This document shows, piece after piece, positions 53,543 to 62,123 of a DNA stretch of 64,000 nucleotides. Below the pieces are notes generated by a model. That model was not told the DNA's origin and did no database searches. It was given only the letters and a program-made list of their open reading frames with translations. Source of the DNA: Candidatus Brocadia pituitae (GTDB lineage: Bacteria > Planctomycetota > Brocadiia > Brocadiales > Brocadiaceae). How positions within the stretch are numbered: position 1 is the stretch's first letter; each line of letters begins with the position of its first letter. Both the position numbers and the translations under genes were made by a program. The stretch spans positions 62,001 through 126,000 of the forward strand of contig AP021856.1 of assembly GCA_017347445.1 (NCBI GenBank), read 5' to 3'.

Positions 53543-53644
53543 TTTCAGGGTGTGTTAAAAACATTACAAAAACATGTCCTCATGAAAATGCGGAAAGAAG
53601 TTTTTGCACAGCAATGCTACAAAAGATGAATTTTAAATTAGTAA

Positions 53645-53813
53645 CAGGGTGGCACGGACAAACTCCGTTTGTCCGTGAGGGACTTGCATGACATTGTTTA
53701 CGAAGTATTCTTTTTAATACTTGGATAGACAATCCCAGGCAGACCACGCAAGCATATGGCATAAAGCAATATTGCAAAAACACGGACAAGCATAGCTTGT
53801 CCGTGCCACCCTG
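53645..53813. repeat. Inverted pair of CAGGGTGGCACGGACAA units
   Basis: Copy 1 (53645-53677) reads CAGGGTGGCACGGACAAAC then GTTTGTCCGTG; copy 2 (53781-53813) is the reverse, CACGGACAAG...CTTGTCCGTGCCACCCTG. The two face each other about 100 bases apart, as in a BIME. Confidence 0.8.
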
Positions 53814-53819
53814 TTTGAA

Positions 53820-53890
53820 CCAGGTCTTCGGCGACTTCCCCTCCTGTTTCCCCCAGTTTACGGGGGGGGATTATGGGGGGTGATGGAAAT
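53820..53890. repeat. TTCGGCGAC...CCCCGTTTACGGGG unit, copy 2
   Basis: TCTTCGGCGACTTCCCC then CCTGTTTCCCCCAGTTTACG, GGGGGG and GATGGAAATTCCTATAC. See 43780. Confidence 0.7.
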
Positions 53891-54020
53891 TCCTATACCG
53901 CAAGTTTATAAATCACACATGGTAAGCCGCTTGAGTATAGTCGTATGGTAAAAATTCTCCATAGTCCTAACACGTACGAGCCGGAAGCGATAAAATCCAA
54001 AGCACGAAATTTGCGAATCC

Positions 54021-54052
54021 GCCCTGTCAGGGTTTCAAACCCTGACAGGGTT
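54021..54052. repeat. CCCTGTCAGGG-type palindrome
   Basis: GCCCTGTCAGGGTTTCAAA then CCCTGACAGGGTT, about 75 bases beyond the xfp stop. Confidence 0.85.
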
Positions 54053-54126
54053 AACCTTGTTCATATTTTTGTTAATTGACTAACTTACCGGTGCGATTGA
54101 TAGCCTTCGACCAAGAGGCACGAACA

Positions 54127-56493
54127 TTAATACGGCCAGGTCCAGTTGACGATCTCCGGCCGATCAATACCTTGCTCGTGCGCATAGCGCATGTTGTCGA
54201 TAATGGCATTTTTCATTTGATCCTTTAAATGCGCTGCCTTCGCGCGTAACTTTGGCACCCGGTCGATGACGTCAATGACCAGGTGGAAACGCGAGGTTTC
54301 GTTCAGCATCGCCAGCTCGAGCGGTGTATTGATATTGCCCTTTTCCTTGTAACCACGCACATGCAGATTGTCGTGCCCCTTGAAGCGATACGAGAGCTTA
54401 TGGATAAGCCACGGATAGCCGTGAAAGTTAAAGATGATCGGTTTATCCGTGGTGAACAGGCTGTCGAATTCACGTTCCGTTGAACCGTGCGGATGCTCAG
54501 ATACTGGCTGCAGTTTAAAGAGATCGACTACGTTGATGAACCGCAACTTCAGATCAGGCGCCTTCTCGCGCAAGATAGCGGCTGCGGCCAATGCCTCCAT
54601 GGTAGCGACGTCACCGCAGGAAGCCAAAACCACGTCAGGCTCCTCACCCGCGTCAGTGCTTGCCCTCGTCCAAATGCCGAGTCCCTTGGCACAATGAATG
54701 ACCGCTTCGTCAATATTGGTAAACTGTAAATGTTTCTGCTTATCGGCAACGATGACGTTGATATAGTCGGTGCTGCGCAGACAGTGATCGGCGACAGCAA
54801 GGAGTGTATTGGCGTCGGGTGGCAGATAGATACGCGTGACCGATGGGCTCTTGTTGGTAACAAGGTCAATAAATCCGGGGTCCTGATGCGAAAACCCGTT
54901 GTGATCCTGACGCCAGACCGTGGATGACAGCAGGATATTTTCGGAAGCGACCGATGCCCGCCACGGCACGTGATTCTTGCAAATGTCCAGCCATTTGGCG
55001 TGCTGATTGAACATAGAATCGATGACGTGGGCAAAGGCTTCGTACGTATGGAAAAATCCATGGCGACCCGTAAGCAGATATCCTTCCAGCCAGCCGATGA
55101 GGGTGTGTTCGGAAAGCATCTCCATAACGCGGCCATCACGAGCAAGCTCGCCGCCGTCGGCATCCTCCGGCAACATATCCGCCATCCAGGTCTTTTTGCT
55201 CACCTCGTAGATAGCCTGGAGCCGGTTAGATGCGGTCTCGTCCGGGCCGAAGACGCGGAAACTTGTCATATTGTTCTTCATCACGTCGCGCAAATACTCG
55301 CCGAGTGGCTTGGTGTTCTCGTATTGTACGGTGCCGCGGGAAGACACCTCTACCGCGTATTTACGAAAATCAGGAAGTTTGAGTTCTTTGCGCAGAAGCC
55401 CGCCGTTGGCATGCGGGTTGGCGCTCATGCGCCGGTTACCTCTGGGCGCTAATGACTTGAGTTCTGGCACAAGCCTGCCTTTTGCATCGAACAGTTCCTC
55501 AGGCTTGTAGCTGCGCATCCAGTCTTCCAGGAGCTTTAAATTCGCCGGATTGTCACGCACGTCGGCAAAAGGCACCTGATGCGAACGCCAGAAACCCTCT
55601 ACCTTGTGTCCTTTGATCTCCTTCGGGCCGGTCCAGCCCTTGGGGGAACGCAGCACGATCATAGGCCAGCGTGGACGGAAGGGGTTTTTGGTCTCCCGCG
55701 CCTTTTTCTGCTGGGCACGGATCTCGTCAATAGCCTCTTCCAGTGTGGCAGCCATCTTCTTGTGCATCTCAGCAGGATCGCTCCCTTCCACAAAATAGGG
55801 TTTATAACCATAGCCGGCAAACAGCGCTTCCAGTTCCTCGTGACTAATCCGCGCAAGGATCGTTGGGTTTGCAATCTTGTATCCGTTGAGATTCAGGATC
55901 GGCAGTACGGCGCCGTCGCGCACCGGATTGATGAACTTGTTGGAGTGCCATGCGGTAGCGAGTGGTCCGGTTTCCGCCTCGCCATCACCCACCACGCAGG
56001 CGACGATGAGGTCGGGGTTGTCGAGCGCCATGCCGTAAGCGTGCGAAAGACTGTAGCCGAGCTCTCCGCCTTCGTGAATAGAACCGGGGGTTTCCGGAGT
56101 GACGTGGCTCCCGATCTGGCCGGGGAAGGAGAACTGTTTGAAAAATTTTTGCATCCCTTCCGCATCTTCGCTCTTGTCCGGATAGATTTCGGAGTAGGTG
56201 CCTTCGAGATACGCCGGTCCCAGCACCCCGGGCGCGCCGTGGCCAGGCCCTGCTACGAAAATTACATCAAGGTCGTGCTTAACGATCATCCGGTTAAGAT
56301 GCACCCAAACGAAGGACAGCGCCGGGCTTGCGCCCCAGTGGCCGAGCAGCCGGTGCTTTACATGATCCGTCTTCAGGGGTTCCTTGAGCAGCGGGTTATC
56401 TTTAAGATATATCATGCCTACCGAAAGGTAATTACACGCACGCCAGTATGCGTTCATCTGTTCCAGCTCTTTGTTTGATAATGGATTTTCCAT
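54127..56493 (-). CDS. xfp: Xylulose-5-P/fructose-6-P phosphoketolase
   Basis: Phosphoketolase cleaves sugar phosphates to acetyl phosphate and a shorter sugar with TPP. The 788-residue product has [39 protein letters not shown], the TPP motif [40 protein letters not shown] and the [16 protein letters not shown]-like ending ([16 protein letters not shown]). Length matches the ~790-residue family. AGGAGGG precedes ATG 56493. Aldolase, Pgi and glycogen phosphorylase follow upstream on the same strand. Confidence 0.96.
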   Translation of the reverse strand: MENPLSNKELEQMNAYWRACNYLSVGMIYLKDNPLLKEPLKTDHVKHRLLGHWGASPALSFVWVHLNRMIVKHDLDVIFVAGPGHGAPGVLGPAYLEGTYSEIYPDKSEDAEGMQKFFKQFSFPGQIGSHVTPETPGSIHEGGELGYSLSHAYGMALDNPDLIVACVVGDGEAETGPLATAWHSNKFINPVRDGAVLPILNLNGYKIANPTILARISHEELEALFAGYGYKPYFVEGSDPAEMHKKMAATLEEAIDEIRAQQKKARETKNPFRPRWPMIVLRSPKGWTGPKEIKGHKVEGFWRSHQVPFADVRDNPANLKLLEDWMRSYKPEELFDAKGRLVPELKSLAPRGNRRMSANPHANGGLLRKELKLPDFRKYAVEVSSRGTVQYENTKPLGEYLRDVMKNNMTSFRVFGPDETASNRLQAIYEVSKKTWMADMLPEDADGGELARDGRVMEMLSEHTLIGWLEGYLLTGRHGFFHTYEAFAHVIDSMFNQHAKWLDICKNHVPWRASVASENILLSSTVWRQDHNGFSHQDPGFIDLVTNKSPSVTRIYLPPDANTLLAVADHCLRSTDYINVIVADKQKHLQFTNIDEAVIHCAKGLGIWTRASTDAGEEPDVVLASCGDVATMEALAAAAILREKAPDLKLRFINVVDLFKLQPVSEHPHGSTEREFDSLFTTDKPIIFNFHGYPWLIHKLSYRFKGHDNLHVRGYKEKGNINTPLELAMLNETSRFHLVIDVIDRVPKLRAKAAHLKDQMKNAIIDNMRYAHEQGIDRPEIVNWTWPY

Positions 56494-56603
56494 GCACCCT
56501 CCTATCGTTTTTCTTAAGTGTCTGCGAGGCTTAAAAAGCTTTGTAAATGGCCTGTACAGCTATTTATTGCTTTAAAATCCTCTCATATAAAATAAAGTTA
56601 TTG

Positions 56604-56736
56604 GTAAAAGTTTAGTTTTTTGAAAAATTTCCAAAATAACAACGTTTTACATGCCGTGTAGGGGCAGGTTTGAAACCTGCCCCTACAATAAATAATACCA
56701 CTCATGCAAAATGTTTTCAAAAAACTAAATTGTTAC
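56604..56736. repeat. TIR element, copy E
   Basis: TIRs GTAAAAGTTTAG and CTAAATTGTTAC with the GTAGGGGCAGG/CCTGCCCCTAC core at 56658-56686. The spacers between TIR and core differ from copies A and D. Confidence 0.8.
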
Positions 56737-57557
56737 CTAATGGGTAGCCTGTTCTCCTGTCTGGTTTTGTCGCTCTCCTTTCTCCTTTCGTTCATCCTGA
56801 CATAGTATCTCTTCAACTCCTCAGCAGGGACAGGGACAGAAAAGTAGAACCCCTGAGCCATAAGCACCCCGGCCGCCCGAAGGGACGTGACCTGCGTCTC
56901 TGTTTCTACCCCCTCGGCGATCACTTCCACCTGGGCCGATTGGAGCACTGCCGACAGGCCGCCGAGCCACTCCGGGTTGGGGCATGCAGGAGTGATCTGG
57001 GAAACGTGCAAGCCATCAATCTTGAGGACATTAAAGGGGCAGCGTGACAAAACGGCGAGATTCGCTCCACTCAGCGTTACGTCGTCGAGGGCAATCCTGA
57101 GGCCGGTCTGTGACCATGCCGCAACGGCATCAACGCCCATCTGGTCAGGGAGCCCCCGCTCGGTCACCTCGAGGATAAACTGCCGCTTGAGTTTGTCCAA
57201 CCCCGTCTTCTTCGCCACATACTCCATCCCTCCCCGCCCTAAGATTTCCGGCGGTACATTAACGGCGACGTGGAACTCCTCATGACTTCGGAGCCACTCG
57301 CCCAACTCCTTCGCCACGGTCTCGATCACCCAGTAGGTGAGTAAACCCGAGAGGGGTGTTTGTTCTATCAGAGGAATGAATACATGAGGCGGCACCACCC
57401 CGGAAGGACGTCGCCATCGGGCCAGCGCCTCAGCTCCAACGCACCGGTTATCAACAAGAGAAACGGTGGGGAGATACTCCAGAAAAAACTCTCCCTGGGT
57501 CAACCCCGCCTGGATTGTATCAAGGGTAATCACCTCTTTTCCGTCTGATGAACTCAA
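56733..57557 (-). CDS. EAL-domain protein (putative c-di-GMP phosphodiesterase)
   Basis: The 274-residue product has the EAL fold: VGAEALARWRRPSG (ExLxR), AVNVPPEIL, LEVTERGLP, ALDDVTLSG where active enzymes show DDFGTG, LKIDGLHV, VIAEGVETETQ and AQGFYFSVP. Key metal residues are present but loop 6 is changed, so activity is uncertain. The TTG start at 57557 has GGGAGG 5-6 bases before it, which decides the start. A STAS-like gene lies 107 bases upstream. The 3' end just meets TIR element E. Confidence 0.88.
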   Translation of the reverse strand: MSSSDGKEVITLDTIQAGLTQGEFFLEYLPTVSLVDNRCVGAEALARWRRPSGVVPPHVFIPLIEQTPLSGLLTYWVIETVAKELGEWLRSHEEFHVAVNVPPEILGRGGMEYVAKKTGLDKLKRQFILEVTERGLPDQMGVDAVAAWSQTGLRIALDDVTLSGANLAVLSRCPFNVLKIDGLHVSQITPACPNPEWLGGLSAVLQSAQVEVIAEGVETETQVTSLRAAGVLMAQGFYFSVPVPAEELKRYYVRMNERRKESDKTRQENRLPIR

Positions 57558-57664
57558 AATAACCTCCCTGGTTCAAGAAATGCCCTCGGCTGCCCAGAAT
57601 CTTGCTGCCAACGTCAGGATCGCCTGCCGAGAACCGCGTAGTGGCTGGCGGTTGGGGGTAGCGC

Positions 57665-58039
57665 CTAGTCAGGTGATTCCCTGAGCCACTGCACCGCCGA
57701 TTCTACACTCCTGAACACGGAGAGCGCAATCTCAAACCTGCCTTCAGCCAGGATTGCCAGCATGCGCATCATTCCGAAATGGAGATCAGTTTTCGCTACA
57801 ACGGCCGTCTTACGCCCTTTCCGGAGCTCAGTAATCTCCGCGCCCCTGTCGACGAACAAATGGACATCGCAGGCTGTTGCCGTGGTCAGATCCATGGCAT
57901 CGACATGCCAAATCACGTCTCTCTTCGCCCATTCAGCAATATGCAGATTGATATACTCTGTAATGTCAACAAGTTTTGAGCCGGGCAAAGCAGTATTATG
58001 GACTACACCATCTATGATCTTGCTCCTTGCCAGGTCCAC
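57665..58039 (-). CDS. SpoIIAA/STAS-like small protein
   Basis: The 124-residue product shows KLVDITEYINLHIAEWAKRD, TTATACDVHLFVDRGAEITE, GRKTAVVAKTDLHFGMMRML and FEIALSVFRSVESAVQWLRE, the sequence feel of SpoIIAA-like (STAS-related) proteins (LID.R..., G.ARM..., ..VFR...A..WL). Function is unknown; some act as anti-anti-sigma-like switches. GTG 58039 is chosen because GGAGG with a 4-base spacer precedes it; the longer frame to 58192 merely reads through a palindrome (58163-58189). The EAL gene follows 107 bases downstream. Confidence 0.72.
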   Translation of the reverse strand: MDLARSKIIDGVVHNTALPGSKLVDITEYINLHIAEWAKRDVIWHVDAMDLTTATACDVHLFVDRGAEITELRKGRKTAVVAKTDLHFGMMRMLAILAEGRFEIALSVFRSVESAVQWLRESPD

Positions 58040-58162
58040 GAATCCTCCGCCACCCGATGGGTCCGGGTTATCAACATTAAGTAGTCGCGTGAAGAGCCGT
58101 CTCGCTTTACGGCTCCTGGTACCTATGATTATGTATAGGAATTTTCCATCTTTTTGATTCCT

Positions 58163-58189
58163 GTAGGGCGACCAGCCTGGTCGCCCTAC
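58163..58189. repeat. GTAGGGCGACCAG palindrome
   Basis: GTAGGGCGACCAG, C, CTGGTCGCCCTAC: perfect arms with a GTAG head. It creates a false N-terminal extension of the STAS-like frame. Confidence 0.85.
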
Positions 58190-58312
58190 CATGAGAGGAA
58201 CTTAAAGTCGCTTCCAAAGGCAACCGAATTAAATGTTACAGAATTTCAAACTGAGATTCTTCGGTCGCTTTGTTAGATACTAAATTATGCATAGGAATTC
58301 CAAACCGACCAG

Positions 58313-58340
58313 GTAGGGGCAATTCATGAATTGCCCCTAC
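58313..58340. repeat. GTAGGGGCAATTCATGAATTGCCCC palindrome
   Basis: Arms GTAGGGGCAATT and AATTGCCCCTAC around CATG, with GGAATTCCAAACCGACC before it. See 43717-43744. Confidence 0.85.
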
Positions 58341-58359
58341 CGTGCTGAAGGTTACTGCG

Positions 58360-58410
58360 TCAAGGAACTTCAATCACCCCCCATAATCCCCCCGTTTACG
58401 GGGGGAAAGT
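58360..58410. repeat. CCCCGTTTACGGGG unit, inverted copy
   Basis: Tracks GGAACTTCAATCACCCCCCA then TAATCCCCCCGTTTACGGGG, the reverse arrangement of 53820-53890. Confidence 0.65.
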
Positions 58411-58430
58411 AGCGGAATGCCTGATTTATT

Positions 58431-58459
58431 GATGGTTCAATCTTTCAGATTGAACCATC
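58431..58459. repeat. GATGGTTCAATC palindrome
   Basis: GATGGTTCAATCT and AGATTGAACCATC, between the STAS gene gap and the aldolase stop (10 bases away). A related hairpin, TGGTTCAATCG/CGATTGAACCA, is at 62010-62035. Confidence 0.75.
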
Positions 58460-58468
58460 AAAAGCCCT

Positions 58469-59419
58469 TTAGGAGCACTCCGCGGCCTTTCCTGCACAAC
58501 CCAAAACCGAGAGTTTATGCTTTACCATGCCCGCAATAGCCTCCCTGGCAGGCCCAAGATACTTACGGGGATCAAACTCGCCGGGTTTTTCAGCAAAAAC
58601 CTGCCGTATTTTGGCAGTCATCACCATACGCAGGTCGGTATCGATATTGACCTTGCAGACCGCCATCTTTGCCGCTCTGGAGATGGCGCTCTCGGGCACA
58701 CCCATCGCATCAGGCATCTTACCGCCGTATTTGTTGATCAATTCCTTGAACTCAGGCAGCACGCTGCTTGCCCCGTGCATCACCAGCGGAAAACCGGGAA
58801 GCTTTTTGCCGACAGCCTCAATTACGTCAAAAGCGAGTTTTGGTTCGGATTTGAACTTGTACGCGCCGTGACTGGTGCCGCAGGCAATGGCAAGCGAATC
58901 GCAGCCGGTCTTTTCTACAAACTCGACTACCTGGTTCGGGTCGGTCAGGTGCTTTAAGACATCATCGGCGCTTATGCCGACGACGTGCTCTTCAATACCA
59001 CCGAGTTGACCTAATTCCGCCTCAACGACCACTCCACGGGCGTGGGCATATTCAACGACTTTTTTGGTAAGCCTGACATTCTCCTCAAAAGAGAAATGGG
59101 AGGCATCAACCATGACGGACGTATAACCATCATCAACACACTGCTTGCACAGTTCAAAGGTGTCGCCGTGGTCAAGGTGCATGCAGACAGGAATATCAGG
59201 ATTTTCCTTCACCGCGACATCAATAACAGCCCTCAGATAACTCATGCTGGCATATTCACGCGCCCCTTTTGAGATCTGAAGAATAACGGGCGCCTTTGCT
59301 TCCTTGACGGCCGTCATGATGCCCTGAATAATCTCCATGTTATTGACATTAAACGCGCCAATGGCATAGCCGTTCTTGTAAGCCATCTGAAACATCTTCT
59401 TTGATGAAACAAGTGCCAT
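58469..59419 (-). CDS. fba: Class II fructose-bisphosphate aldolase
   Basis: The 316-residue product has the zinc-aldolase motifs: AIGAFNVNNMEIIQGIM, VCMHLDHGDTFELCKQCVDDG, YTSVMVDASH, EAELGQLGG, AIACGTSHGAYKF and PLVMHGASSVLPEFKELINK, and CKVNIDTDLRM. It splits FBP to DHAP and G3P. GGAG precedes ATG 59419; the longer ORF to 59437 lacks that support. It lies in the sugar-phosphate block with xfp, pgi and glgP. Confidence 0.95.
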   Translation of the reverse strand: MALVSSKKMFQMAYKNGYAIGAFNVNNMEIIQGIMTAVKEAKAPVILQISKGAREYASMSYLRAVIDVAVKENPDIPVCMHLDHGDTFELCKQCVDDGYTSVMVDASHFSFEENVRLTKKVVEYAHARGVVVEAELGQLGGIEEHVVGISADDVLKHLTDPNQVVEFVEKTGCDSLAIACGTSHGAYKFKSEPKLAFDVIEAVGKKLPGFPLVMHGASSVLPEFKELINKYGGKMPDAMGVPESAISRAAKMAVCKVNIDTDLRMVMTAKIRQVFAEKPGEFDPRKYLGPAREAIAGMVKHKLSVLGCAGKAAECS

Positions 59420-59603
59420 AGAAACTCCTTTCCGCAAGTTAAAGCCGAATGGATTAAGGCGTTGGTTTTTACGCCGTATCCACCTTCAGTATTTTGGCAG
59501 GATGGATTTGCTTCGCCTAATCCACCCTACCGCTCCCTTCCAAATCTTTCTCTCTATATCGTATAGCGTTTCAGTAATAATACATGCATAAACATTGTCA
59601 TAG

Positions 59604-59716
59604 GTGCATTCCCGATTTTTGTAAATCGAGTTAACCGGGTAGGGTGGGCATCGCCCACCAAACATCACGCAATCGCTCACATTATCTATTTTCTGGTGGG
59701 CGATGCCCACCCTACT
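59604..59716. repeat. Composite: GTGCATTCCCG stem plus GTAGGGTGGGC BIME
   Basis: GTGCATTCCCGATTTTTGTA then AATCGAGTTAACCGG, GTAGGGTGGGCATCGCCCAC and an inverted GTGGGCGATGCCCACC ending CTAC. Near-identical to 40126-40237. Confidence 0.85.
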
Positions 59717-59896
59717 GCTGCAAGTGCGGTATGGCTTAAAAAATGCTTTATAGATATTCAGATTATGGGCCTGCCAAAATTCCTGATTCTGCCAGTCCAT
59801 CCCCTTGATCCCCCCGCTAGCGGGGGACATGCGGGCGACAACTACTCATCGCATTTCTGGTTATCTTCATGCCGTTGTTAGCCACAAGGAGCAAAT

Positions 59897-59919
59897 ATAG
59901 ACAAACGGGGTTTGTCTAT
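59897..59919. repeat. GACAAAC...GTTTGTC hairpin (decayed)
   Basis: ATAGACAAACGGGGTTTGTC followed by TAT; arms match the CACGGACAAAC family only in the middle. Confidence 0.6.
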
Positions 59920-60238
59920 GCCATCAGAAAACCGTTTAACTTTACACCTCATCCCACGTTGATATGGGGTGGGGAATTGGTTGAGGCTATGTTGCGTTAT
60001 ATATTCGTAAAGAACCACCCCACGCTCAAATAAATCAGAATGCGTAGCGCGGATGTTGTCCCCCGCTGGCGGGGGGGGTTAGGGGGTGGATTTCCACCGC
60101 CAAATGCCGACCACAAGGGATCGGCGCTACGTTTTTTGCCAAAACGTGTCCCTGCATGTCTTGAGCAGGGAATGTAAAAATACATCTTGTAAGATATTAA
60201 TGAAACACAATACGAGCATCCATCCTTCCCGCTACGGT

Positions 60239-61876
60239 TCATGATTTGCCCCTGCGATAGCGGCGTATCAGATTGTTTGTCGAACTGTCATGGGCAAGCT
60301 CAGCCTCTGCTTTACTCTCAAGTTCGGTGACGATGCGCTGAGCAAGAACCTTGCCCAGCTCGACGCCCCACTGATCGAACGAATCGATCTGCCAGATAAC
60401 CCCCTGGGTGAAGACACAATGCTCATAGAGGGCAACGAGCTTGCCAAGTATTTCCGGCGTGAGCCGATCTGCCATGATTATGTTAGACGGCCGGTTGCCC
60501 TCAAAGACCCGGTGCGGCACAAGCCAGTCCGGTGTCCCCTCGGCCTTTACCTGCTCCGCCGTCTTGCCGAAGGCCAGCGCCTCGGCCTGAGCAAAAACAT
60601 TTGCTATCAGGATATCGTGGTGCCGTCCAAGAGGGTTGAGCGATGCACCGAACGCTATGAAATCGCAGGGAATAAGCCGCGTCCCCTGATGAATCAACTG
60701 ATAGAAAGAGTGCTGGCCGTTCGTGCCCGGTTCGCCCCAGTAGACCGGGCTGGTCTGATAATCAACCTTCATTCCGTTAAGCGTAATATATTTGCCGTTA
60801 CTTTCCATCGTCAATTGCTGAAGATATGCCGGAAACCGCTTGAGGTACTGCTCGTAAGGCAAAACTGCGATAGTGTGGGCATCAAAAAAACCGGTATACC
60901 AGATGGTCAGCAAGGCCATAAGCACCGGCAGGTTGCGGTCAAACGGAGCAGTGCGAAAATGCTCATCCATCTGATGGAATCCGTCCAGCATCGCCCTGAA
61001 GTTGTCCGGCCCTATGGCAAGCATTGTCGAAAGCCCAATCGCAGAGTCCATCGAATACCGTCCGCCGACCCAATCCCAGAATCCGAACATATTCGCCGTA
61101 TCGATGCCAAACTTCGTCACCTCGGTCTCGTTTGTCGAAACGGCGACAAAGTGCTTTGCTACGGACTTCTCATCGCCACCAAGCCCTTTCAGCAGCCATG
61201 CACGGGCGGTGTGGGCATTTGTCATGGTCTCCAGGGTGGTAAATGTTTTTGATGAGACGACAAAAAGGGTCTCTTCCGGATTGAGGCCCTGAACTGCTTC
61301 CGCGAAATCAGTACCGTCAACATTTGAAACGAACCGGAACGTCATGCGCCGATCGCTGTAATGCCGGAGCGCCTCGTAGGCCATTACCGGCCCAAGGTCA
61401 GACCCCCCGATACCGATGTTGATGATGTTGCGTATGGATTTGCCCGTATGTCCCTTCCACGTGCCTTGCCGGGCGCGGTGGGTAAAGTCGGCCATCTTGT
61501 CGAGGACAGCATGTACCTGAGTCACCACATTTTTGCCGTCTACGGAAAGAGACGCCCCGCGTGGGGCCCGCAGCGCCACATGCAGAACTGCCCGATTCTC
61601 CGTGATATTTATCTTCTCTCCGCGAAACATGGCGTCGATTCGCTCGCGCAGACCGGATTCCTCAGCCAGTTGAACAAGGAGTTTGAGTGTTTCATCGGTA
61701 ATGCGATTTTTCGAATAATCCAGATAAATACCTGCTGCCTCAGCGGCCATGCGCTCACCGCGTTTCGGGTCATCGGCGAAAAGCGTGCGAAGATGCACTG
61801 ATTGAACCTTTTTATAGTGCGCGTCAAGGGCATTCCATGCCGCGCGTTTGCTGAGCGGTTTACTGTATGCTGTCAT
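60239..61876 (-). CDS. pgi: Glucose-6-phosphate isomerase
   Basis: Pgi interconverts glucose-6-P and fructose-6-P. The 545-residue product has [89 protein letters not shown] and [20 protein letters not shown]. Length and motifs are standard. AGGTGA precedes ATG 61876. It connects glycogen-derived glucose phosphate with the phosphoketolase/aldolase genes. Confidence 0.97.
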   Translation of the reverse strand: MTAYSKPLSKRAAWNALDAHYKKVQSVHLRTLFADDPKRGERMAAEAAGIYLDYSKNRITDETLKLLVQLAEESGLRERIDAMFRGEKINITENRAVLHVALRAPRGASLSVDGKNVVTQVHAVLDKMADFTHRARQGTWKGHTGKSIRNIINIGIGGSDLGPVMAYEALRHYSDRRMTFRFVSNVDGTDFAEAVQGLNPEETLFVVSSKTFTTLETMTNAHTARAWLLKGLGGDEKSVAKHFVAVSTNETEVTKFGIDTANMFGFWDWVGGRYSMDSAIGLSTMLAIGPDNFRAMLDGFHQMDEHFRTAPFDRNLPVLMALLTIWYTGFFDAHTIAVLPYEQYLKRFPAYLQQLTMESNGKYITLNGMKVDYQTSPVYWGEPGTNGQHSFYQLIHQGTRLIPCDFIAFGASLNPLGRHHDILIANVFAQAEALAFGKTAEQVKAEGTPDWLVPHRVFEGNRPSNIIMADRLTPEILGKLVALYEHCVFTQGVIWQIDSFDQWGVELGKVLAQRIVTELESKAEAELAHDSSTNNLIRRYRRGKS

Positions 61877-61924
61877 AATTCGTCACCTGTTTGGTTTTCT
61901 GTCATAATAAACGTAAAAAAACGA

Positions 61925-62000
61925 TGTCATTGCGAGGGGGAACGACGAAGTAATCCCTGCTATAACGGTCATTCCGAGCAAAGCGAGGAATCTCATGGGT
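61925..62000. repeat. CATTGCGAGG unit, copy 4
   Basis: TGTCATTGCGAGGGGGAACG then ACGAAGTAATCCC, and CCGAGCAAAGCGAGGAATCTC. The gap 61877-62123 has this, a TGGTTCAATCG hairpin (62010-62035) and a 14-bp tandem (AATGAGCAATTATC twice, 62050-62077), and no gene. Confidence 0.7.
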
Positions 62001-62009
62001 TTTCTTCGC

Positions 62010-62035
62010 TGGTTCAATCGTCCTCGATTGAACCA
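62010..62035. repeat. TGGTTCAATCG palindrome
   Basis: TGGTTCAATCG, TCCT, CGATTGAACCA; related to 58431-58459. Confidence 0.7.
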
Positions 62036-62049
62036 GTCGTAGAAAAAAC

Positions 62050-62077
62050 AATGAGCAATTATCAATGAGCAATTATC
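62050..62077. repeat. 14-bp tandem repeat
   Basis: AATGAGCAATTATC occurs twice without a gap, followed by AATTG. Confidence 0.75.
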
Positions 62078-62123
62078 AATTGATGTTTTTCCATGTAATT
62101 GTTCATTCATCATTCTTCATCCC

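Larger units (their letters stand above)
52942..54126. other. Repeat-rich gene-free region
   Basis: These 1185 bases hold no gene I can support. In order they contain the GAGAGCATTCCCGATT foldback (52990-53130) with the CCCTGACAGGG palindrome at its centre (53048), a GTGGTATGTT-flanked foldback (53359-53405, arms TTTCCCTGTTGTGGGG and CCCCACAACAGGGAAA), the GGCAGG unit copy 3 (53477), an inverted pair of CACGGACAA palindromes (53645/53781), a TTCGGCGAC unit (53820) and a CCCTGTCAGGG palindrome (54021). Confidence 0.75.
59420..60238. other. Repeat-rich gap between fba and pgi
   Basis: No gene is convincing here. It holds the composite unit at 59604-59716, a second pair of foldbacks (59797-59842 and 60053-60090: CCCCGCTAGCGGGG and its inverted relatives), a decayed GACAAAC hairpin (59897-59919), and a CCCCACG...TGGGGTGGGG stretch near 59950. 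Confidence 0.65.

Noticed and set aside
53062-53789. Several 60-85 codon frames in the 53-kb repeat region
   Set aside because: They read through palindromes and have no ribosome sites or conserved patterns.
59438-60238. Possible small genes between fba and pgi
   Set aside because: Frames follow repeats and overlap hairpins; no start or similarity supports them.
40057-62000. CRISPR array suspicion from repeated short units (40057, 41395, 47905, 61925)
   Set aside because: The copies are far apart, in both orientations, with no regular spacers and no cas genes.
62010-62035. GGTTCAATC-like sequence that looked like a tRNA T-arm
   Set aside because: The rest of a tRNA cloverleaf is missing; it is a simple palindrome.
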